DNA of 64,000 nt. It comes from Blastocystis sp. Blastoise. Its lineage: Eukaryota; Sar; Bigyra; Opalinata; Blastocystidae. A model generated the notes under the pieces. That model was not told the DNA's origin and did not search any database. It saw only the letters and a list, made by a program, of their open reading frames with translations. Positions 38,561 through 52,700 of this stretch are shown piece after piece. The translations under genes and the position numbers were made by a program. Location of the stretch: positions 62,001 to 126,000 of the forward strand of contig JBBPEB010000008.1 in the NCBI GenBank assembly GCA_039096225.1, in the 5' to 3' direction. Every line of letters begins with the position of its first letter. Within the stretch, counting starts at the first letter, position 1.

Positions 38561-40440
38561 ACTAAAAGGATATAGAGTAAGAAAAAAAATATAAAGAAGA
38601 ATTAAAAGAAAATGAAATAATACTAGAAAATATTTTAAGAATTAAAAAAGAAGGACAATAAAAAGTACTATATAATAGAATAATTAGAAAAGAAGATGTA
38701 GAAAGAAATTAGAAGAATAGTCAAGGAAAATAAAGTATGAGGAGAGTATACATAGGAAGTACAATAGAGTGGAGACATCTAAAAGAAAAGAAATAACTAT
38801 TCAAAAGAGATAGAGTAGGAATATAAAATATATATATATAAGAATGAATTGCAAATGATACTATATGTTATAATAGAGTAAAATATTGAGATTAGATAAA
38901 ATGACGATAATATGAAGGGAAAGGAGTAGAAGATTTAGAAAGCAGAAAAATAGGAAGAAGAATAAGAAGATTGAACAGAAAAACATAGAAAGAAGGAGAT
39001 TGAGAAGAAAAAGAATGAGGTAATAAGAATAAAAATGAGATTGAGAAAGAAGAAGAAGAAGAAGAAGAAGAAGAAGAAAGAGAAAGAGAAAGAGAAGTAG
39101 AAGTAGAAGGAGAAGTAGAAGTAGAAGGAGAAGTAGAAGGAGAAGGAGAAGTAGAAAAAGAGAAGTAGAAGTAGAAGGAGAAGGAGAAGGAGAAGGAGAA
39201 GGAGAAGTAGAAGTAGAAGTAGAAGTAGAAGTAGAAGTAGAAGAAGAAGAAGAAGAAGAAGAAGAAGAAGAAGAAGAAGAAGAAGAAGAAGAAGAAGAAG
39301 AAGAAGAAGAAGGAGAAGGAGAAGGAGAACAAGGAGATTGAGAATGAGAACAAGGAAAAGAGCGAAAAGAAAAAAAAGAATATATCGAAAAAGAAGAATA
39401 TATATATAAAGAAGAAGAATAAGGAGAATAATGATATATAGACGAAGAATAAGATAAACAGAAGATACAGAAAAGAAGGAGAAGGAAGAGAAAAGAAGAA
39501 GTACAATAGAAAAATATGTTGGAAAATAATGATAAATAGAAGATATAGAAGAAGAAGTAGATGCAGAAAATATAGAAGAAAGATATATAGACGAGGATAG
39601 AGAAGAATAAGTAGAATATATATATAGAAGAAGAAAAAAGGTGAAGAATGATAAATAGAAGACATAGAAGAAGAATAAGAAGATAAAGGAGGTACATAAG
39701 ATATAGGAGGAGAATGATATGGAGAAAATGTAGAATAAGAATAAGGATAAATAGAAGAGAAAATACAGATGAAGGAGATAGAGAGAAAAAGAATATATAG
39801 AGAAGAATGTATAGAAAGAGAAGAAGAAGAGAAGAAGAAAAATAAGATCAAATAGAAGAAGAAGAAACAGAAGGAGAGAGAAAGAAGGTGATTCAGAATT
39901 AAAATAAATAGAAGAAGGATAAATAGAAGAAGGATAAATAGATGAAGAAGAACGAGAAGGGAATGAACAAAGGGACAGAGAATAAGGATATATAGAAGAA
40001 GAAGTAATAAAGAAAGAACATGTAGATGAGAATTAAAAGGAATAAAGAATAAGGAAAGTATAATTGGAAGAAGATGAGAAAAAGAAGTAATAATATAGAA
40101 GGAAATAAAGAAGAAGAATAGGAAAAGGAAGAGTTGAAGGAAATGAAAAAGAAGAAGATCATGATAAAGAGAAGGAAATGAAGAGAGTATGTAATGATAG
40201 GAGAAGAAGAGCCAGTAATAATTATGGAGGAAAGAAGAAAGTGAAGGAAAAACTAGAATATAGAATAGAAGAACATGAAATAAAACATACTATAAAGTAA
40301 TATTAAGAAAAACAATAACTGTATTATGTAACATAAGAGTATAAGAATAAAAATGAGTAAAAACTAGAGAGTAGATGAATGGAAGAGAGAAGAGGAGAAC
40401 AAGGCCAATTCAGGACAAGAGGAGAAAATAAGAATGAAGA
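38561..40440 (+). repeat. Purine-rich tract with (GAA)n, (GTAGAA)n and (GGAGAA)n core
   Basis: About 1.9 kb with strong strand asymmetry, almost all A and G on the plus strand. The core at 39045-39330 is built of GAA, GTAGAA and GGAGAA units. The long minus-strand frames here (Phe/Ser/Leu/Tyr only) exist because stop codons are rare in polypyrimidine and have no coding support. Confidence 0.9.
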
Positions 40441-40463
40441 AAAACAAATATATAAAAGTTTTG

Positions 40464-40501
<38 letters not shown>

Positions 40502-42173
40502 AATAAAAAAAGAGAAGAATAGAACAAAGTCAATAAATATATTGAATAAAACTAATAATAAATATGAACAAAATTTATTCTTAATAATAAAGAAAATAAT
40601 AATATATAAGCAAAATAAAAAAAGTCAATTATATATATATATATATATATAAGAAAAAACAAGAAGTTAGTGACAAGAAGAACAAGAACTAGGCTTAATA
40701 ACTATATAATAACCTATATAAATATCTATATAATATTATAATTATAATTATAAAGAAAATAAATACAGAAAATATATACATCTAGAATCTGAATATGACT
40801 AATACCAACTAACTCTAATTATAAGCATTTGAGTGTTATAGGTAGTGATTAAGTGAAGAGATCCATGCTTCTCTGTAATTTAAGACCAATCTATTTATCC
40901 AATTAAGTAATTTTTTTTTTGAAAGTATCAAGCCACGCTCAGTTAATATAACCGACCAATTGCTACTCAGTGAGAAAGCCTAAAGAAATAACTTTGTATG
41001 GTGACGTCACATCATCCCATTTAAACCACAATACAATAGCAGACCATCTAGCTCAACCACTTTACACCACTCAGACAAGCTCACCATAGAGAAAGAGAAC
41101 ATAGCACAACAGATCAATCTGCCAATGGAGACTGGAAGGTACTCTACTATACTCCTAGGGCCTATATATAGATAAATATATACTTAAAACATACAAAAAC
41201 GAAATTAATCATATTTTTTATATGATTATTGAAACTTCACTATAAATTAACTTATTAAATTTTATTGAAATCTTAATATTTCTACTTTTTATTATTTATT
41301 ATTTTATTTAAATACTTTAAACCGTTATTCTTACTCCTGATGTCTTCTTGTTGTTGATGGAGTATGTATTTATGTAAATAAAATTAGTTAATTGATTAAT
41401 TATTTATAGAGTGTTACATAAAATGAAATTAATGGTTATGGTCATGAGGAAATCACTAGACTTGATGAAGACAACAAAAATTAGTCGATTATGTGATAGT
41501 CACTAGATTGCCTAAATGTGTTGAACTGTCAGAAAAGGTGAGTTTGTGTGTGTTTGAATTTGAATTCAACATTAATTAAAATACGTCTTTTAGTAATTAA
41601 TTTAATTTTAGGGAAGTTACAAACAGAATCGATTTTTCTTGGTGATATGTTGAGTTAGAATGCCTTTATTTTAATTTTTTATTAGTAATTTGAATTTAAT
41701 TATGACCTATATAAACTAAAGTTAATTATAATAGTTTTCTAGGTAATGTAGATTTGTCAAGGTTCTTTAAAAGTTTTGAAAGTAGTTTATAAATGTTAGA
41801 ATAGATTATTTGTGTCAATCATGTTAATATAAACAGTAGAAATGCTTTTTAAGAGTATAGACAAAGAATGCATTGCGTGTTTATAGACTTCAAGGTGTTA
41901 TTGATGAATATTTATTTTTTATTTGTGTGTAGAATTGATCAATAGGATATATAGCAAAACAAAATAATGAATGTGGTATTCTAAGTGAATGTAATTGTGA
42001 ATGTGTTGTGTGTTGAATATAGTAAACTAAAAACAATATAGAAGAGCGACTAACGATGTATAGAGTTTATTCAATTACATGAAACTCAATATACCCTTTC
42101 ATACTGGCTATAATGAATGAAAATATCTATAGAGAAAAATATTGAAAATTTTTATAAAAAATATAATATATGA
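40441..42173. other. AT-rich region, no supported gene
   Basis: (TA)n tracts at about 40467-40499 and 40630-40652. A segment of higher complexity at 40850-41160 includes TGACGTCA and a possible donor after GGAGACTGGAAG. A further low-repeat stretch covers 41330-42170. No continuous frame supports a gene; it may be decayed sequence. Confidence 0.5.
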
Positions 42174-42240
42174 CCCTAGATCAGGAATTGAACCTGATAA
42201 CAATCTATTAATGATTGCTACTAACCATATTCAGTCTAAG
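42174..42240 (-). tRNA. tRNA-like element with UAA in the anticodon position
   Basis: Minus strand. Acceptor CTTAGA pairs with TCTAGG (one G-T). The D-arm is a weak ACT/AGT stem. The anticodon stem CAATC/GATTG is perfect with loop ATTAATA, and the T-arm TCAGG/CCTGA has loop TTCAATT. UAA would mean leucine, but nuclear tRNA-Leu has a long variable arm and this has three bases. That argues for an organelle-derived or tRNA-derived sequence. The T-arm stem matches the element at 38141. Confidence 0.5.
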
Positions 42241-42308
42241 GAATATTAATTATTTGAATATAACCATGTATATATGTTTAACAGACAAAAACCCAAAATA
42301 TAATTATA

Positions 42309-42366
<58 letters not shown>

Positions 42367-42473
42367 AATACTCCATTATACCTATTAATAATAATCTATA
42401 TAATAAAAACCTTATAATAAAAGATAACTATTAATATGTGATAAGTATAATGTATCAGAGATATAAAAAGAGA

Positions 42474-42504
<31 letters not shown>

Positions 42505-43002
42505 TTAAAGCCATATATACATAGGAGACAAGCTAAGGATATGTTCTATAAATAGTTAGAGAATAAAGAAAATGAATAATAATATATAAATAAATTTGGT
42601 TAAAATATTAATAAAATACTATATAATAAGCTTTATAAAAATTATTAATATATATATATACAAATAGTTGTATCACTATTATTTATAGTAGTTTCAATTA
42701 GAAGTTTAGATTCTATAGATACATTTAATAACATACATATGAATAACATATATAAATATAAAGAAATATAGATATACATTAGAAAAGAACTAATTAACAG
42801 TAGAAAGTTATATATATATATATATTTAAAAAAAAATTTCAAAAAGTAAAAAGGAAATTGAAAAAAATATATATTTAAATATAATATGAGAACATAATAG
42901 TTATAAGAATAAAAGTAATTAATATATATATAAATATATATTCTGTAGATGGACCATATTAAAATCTCATTAGACACTATATATCTCATAATAACAGAAC
43001 AT

Positions 43003-43042
<40 letters not shown>

Positions 43043-46000
43043 AAATAGAAACATAAAGTTGGAAAACATATAGTAAAGAATTAGATATATATATATATAT
43101 ACAAGAGAGCAGACTTAATATATTACCAAAAATAAATTTCTCACAATTAATTATGTTATATATATATTAATCCTATATATACAAAAATAATATAAATATA
43201 ATATAAAAAATAATAAAATATAAGAGTATATACATAATAATTATTAATCTTTATTTTAAATTAAATACAAAACGATATATAAATAAAAGACAATTAATAT
43301 ACATATATACCACAATACATATACTAACATAATTGAATAAAACATACATAAAGAAGCGCTATGACTATTACTATATGTATGTATAATAAACTATATGGTA
43401 TATGGTATTTAAAAAAGATAATAAATAATAAAGTTGTAGAAAGATAAATGATATAAAAGAGTTAAATAGAAGAATAATTGATATAAAATATTAAATACAC
43501 AAAATATTATCTTTTATATTAATAAAAAAATACATAATATATATAGAATAAGATGATATATATAATAATATATACATAATCAGAATTAAAGGAATATATT
43601 TATATAAATTCATAAGAAACATGAAAGGATGACTTACATATAACTATTAAACTATACATAATATATTATAATATGAATACATATAAAATACTATATATAA
43701 GTATATATATTTATATATATATACTTTGAATATTAATATCAATGATATCTATATATATATATGTATATATATGGATATAAAATAATTACATATATATATA
43801 TATATTAAATATAATAAACATGTATAAATTAATACATAATATATATATAATGAATACAAAATAATTCTATAATATCATATATAAATATATATATTTGTTC
43901 ACTAAAGCAACATTTGAATATGAAATAAAATAACTATATATACATATGTAAGCAAATAGACATATTATGGTAATAATATAATAAAAATAAATAATACATA
44001 ATAATAATTTATATACATATATCTCTAAGTATATATATATAACTTATAAAACTAAATAAAACTAAATAAATAAACACATATAATGTGATAGTTATTAAAT
44101 ATATTTATACATATAGAATGAATATATAATAAATATTAATAATAATAATAATAATAATAACATGAATAAGAAATAAAAAGTATAAATAATCTAAATAATG
44201 ATAATTAGTAAAACGTATCTATTTGTATAAACTACATACTTTATAGATTAAAAATGAAAGAAGAATGAAGTATATAACTCAAAATGGAATATAATATATA
44301 ATATAATATATAATATAATATATATATACTAAAAAATAATCTTGAATATAACAATAACTATTCACTATATAAAAAATGACATATAGCTAATAATAGAAAT
44401 ATAATATATATATAATCATTGTTTAAAAATAAAATAAAAGATAATAAACAACATAATACTAATAAGAGATAAAGAATAATAGAAAAGTAATATAACATAT
44501 ATATTTACATAAAAAGAATATGTATTATGTAGTAATATCGATTATAGAAAGCAAACCATTCAATGGCAGTAATAATTCTATATATATATATAAGTTTAAG
44601 AATAAAAAACAATAGATTATAAAAAGAAAAAGAAAATGTATAACATAATATTATATTATATACAAAATATTCTAGACAAATTATTAAAATATAAATTAAT
44701 AAATAGGAATATATATTTATATATACATTGTGTGATTGCTAATAAGATAATACTTAAATATTATAATAAATAATGTAATCTATATACATATGTTATTAAT
44801 ATAAATATATATATATATACATATATAAACAAGAATATATGTAGATATATATACTATATGTATATAATGAGTTGATTATCCAAGTGATCATTAATACGTC
44901 TATATATGATAATATATAATAAATAATATTATATATATATAATGAATAAAAGGAATAAAAATGATAAATAAATAATATATATATATATATATATATCAGA
45001 ATCAACTATTGATGATGATGTTTAAGTTCTAATAAATATATATACTTTTAACTGAATATATGTAAAATAATCTTGACATAATCATTGTTTTGTTTCTGTT
45101 ATACCTATAGAAGATATGATAATTATTATATATATATATACCTTCAATAATTCAATGATACTATGAATTTGAAAGATAATAAAACTTCAAACAACTGATC
45201 ATTCACCATTTCTATATAATAATATGAGGTATATTGATAATAATAAAAATATATACTTGTAAGATCATGAGAGAAGTCATTAAAATAATAAAAAGACCTA
45301 GGTAACATTCTTCTCAGTAAATGTAATTCATTTAATTTTTTCTTTCAAATTCTTCACTATATAATAATTAAATATAGAAACAAAATATAAAACAATATAC
45401 TACTAGAGCATACTAAAACCAAAATTGCCAATCAAGAAATTATGACAAATATAGTTTCTTCCAATATTGAATAGCGAACGTCATCAGGCTCTCTAAATCA
45501 TGTTTTCAAACCTATAGATATAATATTAATTCAAATAAACATATACCTGAAAGAATGAATCACCAATTGGCTTATTATTTGGATTTATTTCATTCCTAAT
45601 CTATAATAATATGCATATAAAAATATAATATAAATATAAAGTATAAAATAACCTTCTAAATAATTAAATAATCCATATAATAATATTTAAAAAATATACT
45701 CTTTCAGCAGTTCATTTAAGCCGATGCTGAATAAGACTTTCACGGATTGAAGTGATTCTAAAAAACTTTAAGAATAGGGAACATATCAAAAAAGACTTTT
45801 TATCCCAAACTTTGAATCTCTAGAAATTATTTTTAAAACTTGTTCACTGAATCACAAAAAAGTTTTTATCAAAGAGGTTGTTTCCGCTATTTAGGCTGAT
45901 TTATCCCTGTTTCCATCCTCAGAATGATTATTTCTTGAGATTCAAATATTGATTTATTTCATATATTGTCATTATAAACATATAAAATGAATCTACGTAT

Positions 46001-46559
46001 GTTTTCTAGTCATAAATATATATGTTATATAGTTTACTCTCTTCAAATATTTTGTTTTATATAGTAATCAGTTGATCAATTGGTTGCGTATTGTTTAGAT
46101 ATTCAGAAAAAGCTATATCTAGTTTCAAATCAACTCTAAAGGTCTTGGTGAACAATAAAGATGAATCTAAGGTATATAATTATTTTACATTTTCTCATTT
46201 TGTTTATTCTTTGCTATATTTATTTCATGTCTATGCTATTAGTATATTTTTATCATTCACATAACATATTTATTTTGTTTTCATTAGTATTATTATTTTT
46301 ATAATTGAATTAGCTCCTACTTTTCTATCTAGTTGTTTCTTTAATATATATATACTTTTATCTATTTAATTTATTCTACGTATTTATTTCTTTAGTAAAA
46401 CCAATCAAACTGAAGCACAACCTGGGAATCAGATTGCAATGATTCAAGTCTTTATTAAGGTATATATGTATTTAATAATATATTTAGTTTGTTTTAACTG
46501 ACTATTAATAATATATATGTTATTTTTTGTCTTTATAATATTATTATTATTCTATTTTT
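42241..46559. repeat. TA-microsatellite-dense region without genes
   Basis: Over 4 kb of extreme AT content with many short (TA)n runs (for example 42311-42365, 43009-43036, 44970-44996). A less repetitive piece at 45420-46460 contains two short splice-flanked segments (near 46107-46170 and 46394-46457) whose phases do not join. Short open frames give only Ile/Tyr-rich peptides. Confidence 0.6.
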
Positions 46560-46576
46560 ATAATATTATATATTCT

Positions 46577-46735
46577 TTAGATTTATTGGTATTAATTCTT
46601 CATTCTTCATTCTTCATTCTTCATTCTTCATTCTTCATTCTTTATTGTTAATTCTTCATTCTTAATTCTTCATTCTTCATTCTTAATCTTTATTCTTTAT
46701 TCTTTATTGTTAATTCTTCATTCTTAATTCTACTG
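46577..46735 (+). repeat. TTCATTCT-type 8-bp tandem repeat
   Basis: Around twenty imperfect copies of TTCATTCT and variants (TTAATTCT, TTTATTCT), forming the left edge of the pyrimidine-rich tract. Confidence 0.9.
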
Positions 46736-49700
46736 TACATCTTACTCTAGTTTTTCTTCTTTTATGTATAGATATAAACTTTTCTTTTCTTTACTATTAC
46801 CTCTTCACAAATTCTACTATTACTTCTTCGTCCTTCTCATTATACTTCTTATCCCTATCCTTTTCATTATTCTTCATTCTTCTTATCCTTTCATGATTCT
46901 TCTTTTTCTTCTACTTTACTTCTTCTAATGCTTCTTTCACCTTTACATCTTATTTTACTTTTCATTATTCTTCTTCTCTACTATACTTCCTTTCCACTTC
47001 TCCTTCTCATTATAGATTTACTTCTTGTTCTCATTATTATTGTTTTTTCTTCTTTTATTATCCTTCTACATCTTCTTATTCTTATTGTTTTTTCTTCTTC
47101 TTTTCTTTTTTCTCTCGTTATCATTTCCATTCCATTTTGTTCCTTTTTTTTCCTTATTCTCCTTGCAATTCTTCTCCTTTAGCTTCTTTCTTCTTTCCTT
47201 CTTTCCTTCATTCTTCTATTCCTACTTGTACTTCTACTCATATTTTTTCTACTACTACTTACTCTTTTATTTTTTCTTCTATTTCTACAGCTACACTACT
47301 AATAATAATACTTCTTATTATTCTACTTATATTTCTGCTTATATTTCTACTTGTAGTTCTGCTTTTACTCCTACTCCTACTCGTGCTTTTGCTTCTACTA
47401 CTTTATTCTTCTCATTCTTCTTATACTTATACTTCTTCTTGCTATTATCTTTCTCTTTCTCTTTTCTTCTTCTTCTTTTTTTCTATATTCAATTTCTCAT
47501 TCTTCTTCTTCTTCTTCTTCTTCTTCTCATTTTTCTTCTCATTTTTCTTCTTCTAATAATTCTCATTTTCTTATTCCTAATACTTCTATTTATACTTCTG
47601 TTTCTACTACTATATTTTTATTTATTTATTTTTCTCCTTCTACGTCTACTTTTTTGTCTCCATCTCTATCTCCTTTTTTTATTCTCATTCTATTTATGCT
47701 TTTACTTTTCTTTATCCTTCTTCTTGTTTTTCTTCTCATTCTTATCCTTCTTATTCTTCTTCTTGTTCTTGTTCTTGTTCTTGTTCTTCTTGTTCTTGAC
47801 ATTCCTTCCTCTCCTTCTTGTCCTTCTTCTTCTTCTTCTTGAAATTCCTTCATCTCCTTCTTGTCCTTCTTCTCCTTCTTCTTCTTCTCTTTCTTCTCCT
47901 CCTCCTCTTTGTCCTTCTTCTTATAATTGTTCTTCTTATCCTTTTCTTTCTCTTTCCTCTTTTTTCCACAACTTTTCTTTTTCCTTCTTATCCTTCTTCT
48001 TATAATTGTTCTTCTCCTCCTCCTCTTTGTCCTTCTTGTCCTTCTTGTCCTTCTTGTCCTTCTCTTTCTCTTTCCTATTCTACTTCTTATTCATATTTTG
48101 CTCCTCTCCTTCTCTCTCTTTTTATTCTCTTCTTGCTCCACATTTTATTTTCATGTTTCTTCTTGCTCCATATATTCTTCTCTGTCTTCTTCTTCTTATA
48201 CTTCCACTTCTTATCCTTCTCATTCTACTTATCCTTACCTTCTACTGTTTTTTCCTGATTATGCTTATTCTTGGTTTATTCTTATTTTCTTCTCTTTCTT
48301 CTTTTTCTTATTCTTCTACTTCTTCTACTTCTCCTACTTTTTGCCATTCTTGTCATTCTCCTCCTCCTTCATGTCCTTCTTCTCCTCCTCCTTCTTCTTC
48401 TTCTTCTTCTTCTTCTTCTTCTTCTTCTTCTTCTTCTTCTTCTTCTTCTTCTCCTTCTCCTTCTCCTTTTTTCTATTCTTCTTCTTCTTCTTTCACCTTT
48501 ACACCATATTTTTCTTCTCCTTAATCTTCTTCTATACTTATGCTTCCTTGATGCTTCTTGTTCTCTTTGTTGTTGATATCTTCTTTTATTATCCTTCCAC
48601 ATATTCGTATTCATATTTTCTTCTCCGTCTTCTACTTTTACTTCTTTATCTTATTCAGCTTCTTCTTATATTTCACATTCTTCTTCTTATTCAACTTCTC
48701 CTTATATTTCAATTTCTCTTTCTTCTTCTTATTATTATTATACTCTTTCTTCTCTTTTTCTTTCATATTTTACTTTCTCCTTTTCTTTCATCGTCTTATT
48801 TATATTTTCGTTTTTCTTCTACTTCTCTAGTTACTTATACTTCTTTTTTCTATTGTAATTTCTACCTTACTTCTCATCCCTATTTTCCTTCTTCTTAATC
48901 TTCTAATACTCCAATTATTTATTCTTACACTTATTCTCGTTCTACTTCACCTCCTACTTCTTTTCCTGTCTTCTTTTGATTCTTCTTCTATTTCATCTTT
49001 TTATTCTTTTTCTATTTCATTTAGTATTCTTAGTGTTATTCCTATTTTTTTTTCCATTTCATTATCCTTATTATTTTACTTTCCATTTTCTGTCTACTTC
49101 TTAATCAACTTCTACTACTTATTCACCTTTCGCTTTTTATTCTTATTCACATTATATTTCTCACCCTCATTCTACTTCTACTTCTTATTGTATTTCTTAT
49201 TCATTTCATATTCTTATTCCTATTCTCATTATCTTTCATACTCTTCTTCTACTTCTACTTCCTAATCTTTTCTCTTATTATTCTCCTTCTACTTCTTATT
49301 CTATAAATTTTACTAACATTATCTTTCTCTCTATTATTCTATTTGTAGTTATACATTTTAACCTTATTTTCTTTTTCTAATTAGTATTCTTTTTCTAATT
49401 AGTATTTTTCTTCTACTTCTACTTAGCCTTATTTCTTATTCTTCTTCTTCTTATTAGTATCATTCTAACATTTTTCCTTCTTTTGATTCACTTCTGCTTC
49501 TTATATTCATTATTCGTATTCTTCATTTTCTTATTATTTATTCTATTTCCTCATCTTATTACTTTCCTTCTTCTTCTTGTTTTCTTTATACTTTTCAATC
49601 TCTGTTCTATTCTACTATTCCTATTTTCCTTCTTATTCTTCTTTATCTCTTCCTTTTTCTCCTTCTATTTTATTTTAATTTCTCCTTTTTAGTCTTCTTA

Positions 49701-52700
49701 TTCTTATTCTTATTCTTATTCTTATTCTTATTCTTATTCTTATTTTTTCCAGATTCTTCTTTTTTTGCCTTTCTTCTACTTTCTTGTCTATTTCTCATTA
49801 TTCTATTTGTACGTTTCTCATTTCTTATTCTTCATATTCTTCTGCTTTTATGTATTTTTTTTCTAAATTCGTCTCATTTTGCTTCTATTTCTTCTTCTAC
49901 ATTTTATTTATATTCCTATTATCTTTCTTATTTTCATTCTACTTTTCTTTTCACTTTATTCTGTTTCTCGCTCTACTTCTTCTTCTACTTTATCTTCTTC
50001 TTCTCCTATTCACTATCTTCTCTTTCTTCTATATCTTTGTTTACTCTATATTTTGTCTCCTCCTTATTCCTTTAATTTGTAGTATCATTCATTTTCTTAT
50101 TTTCATTCCTGTTCTTGTTCTCATTCTTATTATTATATTTCTTCTTTTTTTACATTTTTTCTCCTCACTAAAAATGTAATTCTTCTCGTTCTCTTTCTAC
50201 TTCTTCTTTTTCTTTTTGTGATTCTTATTTTGCTTCACATTCTCCTTTTCCTTCTATTTCTCTTTATCTTCCTTATTATCAGCCTTCCTATTTTTCTTCA
50301 ACATTACCTTCTACTTCTGTTCTACTCCTTATCTCCTTTTTCTTTATACTCCTCCTTATACTTCTACTTATTCTTCTTATTCTTATTCCTATTATCTTTC
50401 ATGATTTTCCTTTTTCTTATCATTTTCAATCTCATTATTCTATTTCTAATTATTTTTCTTTTTCTTTTTCTTCTTCTTCTATCCATACTTATTAAAGTTT
50501 GCTTTTTATTATTCTTTTACTTCTCGTTCTATTTCTCAAAATTTTACTCCTTTTTACTTTTCCTTATTCTTCTTCTCCTCCTCCTCCTCCTCCTCCTCCT
50601 TATTCTTCTGTTTCTTCTTTTTTACTACTTCTCCTTACTATTATTATTATTATTATTCTTATATTTACCTTCTTTTCCTTATACTTCTTCTTCTTCTTCT
50701 TCTTATATTTACCTTCTTTTCCTTATACTTCTTCTTCTTCTTCTTATATTTACCTTCTTTTATTTATACTTCTTCTACTTCAGCTTCTTTCCTTCTTTTC
50801 TTTATTCTTCTATTTCTACTTGCTTATACTCATATTTCTACGACTACTACTTACTCTTATTCTTTTTCTTCCATTTCGACTTCTACACTATTACTAATAC
50901 TACTTCTCATTCTTCTACTTATATTTCTACTTATATTTCTATTCTACTTCGCTTGTACTCCAACTCCAACTCCTACTTCTACTTCTATTTCTACTACTTC
51001 TTATACTTCTACATTCACTTCTATTACAACTACTTCTTTTTCTTCTCATTATCTTTGTGCTTATACTTCTCCTTGTTCTTCTCTTTCTGTTTCTCTTTCT
51101 TCTCTTCTTCTTCTTCTTCTATTTCTTTTCTATATTCTATTTCTCATTCTTCTACTACTAATTCTCCTTTTCCTTCTATTTCTATTTCTACTTCTACACT
51201 ATTACTAATACTTTTATTTCTTTTTCATGCTCATTCTACTTCTTCTTATTCGTCTGCTTCTATATCTCCTTCCTATTCTTCTTTTATTTATACTTTTACT
51301 TTTACTTCTTTTTCTTCTCCACCTTCTTCTTCTTCTATTTTTCCTTTTCCAACTATTATTGCTTCTATTTCTACTTCTATACTACTATTTCTTTCTCTTT
51401 CTCTTTTTCATTCTTCTCATTCTCATTCTCTTTCTCTTTCTTTTTCTCTTGTTCCTTTTTTTCTTTCTCTTTCTGTTTTTACTTCTCCTTCTCTATTCCT
51501 TCTTCTACTCTTCCTTCTGCTTCTTCTTATCCTTCTTCTACTCTTGCTTCTCCTTTTTCTACTTTTCCTTCTGCTTCTTCTTATCCTTCTCCCTCTTCTC
51601 TTTCCTTTTTCTATTCGTCTCTTTCTCGTTCTTTCTTCCTTCTCCTCCTTCTCTTTGTCATTCTTCTACTCTTCCCCTTCTTATCATTATCCTTCTTATT
51701 CTCCTTCTTATTCATATTTTGCTCCTCTCCTTCTATTCTCTTTTTAGTCTTCTTGTTCCATATTTTATATGTTTCTTTTTCTACTTCCACATATTTTCTA
51801 CTTCTACGTCTTCTTCTTCTTATTATCCTTATACTTCTTCTTATAATCATTCTTATTTTCCCTTTGTTCTCCTTCTCCTTCTATTTCTTCTTCTTCTTGT
51901 CATTCTTCTCCTTCTCCTTCTCCTTCTCCTTCTCCTTCTACTTCTACTTCTACTTCTACTTCTACTTCTACTTCTACTTCTACTTCTACTTCTACTTCTA
52001 CTTCTACTTCTACTTCTTCTTCTCCTTCTCTTGTTCCTTCTTCTGCTTTTCGTTCTTCTCGTTCATCTCTTGCTCCATCTTGTCCTTCTCTTTGTCATTC
52101 TTATCCTCTTATCTTTCTTATCCTTCTTATCCTTCTCCTTCCTATTCATATTTTACTCCTCTCCTTCTATTCTCTTTTTAGTCTCTTCTTGTTCCACATT
52201 TTATTTTCATGTTTTTTCTTTTATTTCCACATATTCTTCTCCCTTCTCCATCTTCTTCTTTTTATTATCCTTGTACTTCTACTTCTAATCATTCTCATGC
52301 TACTTATCCTTAGCTTCTACTGATGTTTTCATTATTAAACTTATTTTTGGTTTATTCTTATTTTCCTTGTCCTTCTTCTTTATTCTTCTTATCCTTATTC
52401 TTATCTTTCTTGTCCTTATCGTTGTACTCCCTTTTCTTGCCTTTCATCTTTTCCTTGTCCTTGTACTTGTACTTGTCCTGCTTCTTCTGCTTCTTCTTGT
52501 TGTTCTTCTCCTTCTCCTTCTTATCCTTCTACTTCTACTTCTACTTTTTTTTTCTTCTTCTTCTACTTCTTCTTTTTTTTATACTTCTAATCATTCTTAT
52601 TCTCCTTCTTCTTATCTTCTACTGATGTTTTCCTTATTATGTTTATTCTTGGTTTATTCTTATTTTCTTCTTATTTTCTTCTTATTCTTCTACTTCTACT

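Noticed and set aside
38861-40162. Long minus-strand open frames (278 and 319 codons) rich in Phe/Ser/Leu/Tyr
   Set aside because: They run through a purine/pyrimidine microsatellite where stop codons are rare; overlapping frames are equally open and no domain or splice pattern exists.
46100-46460. Two splice-flanked segments that might be exons (with NNKDESK and EAQPGNQIAMIQVFIK)
   Set aside because: Their phases do not join and upstream frames are closed; at most a relic.
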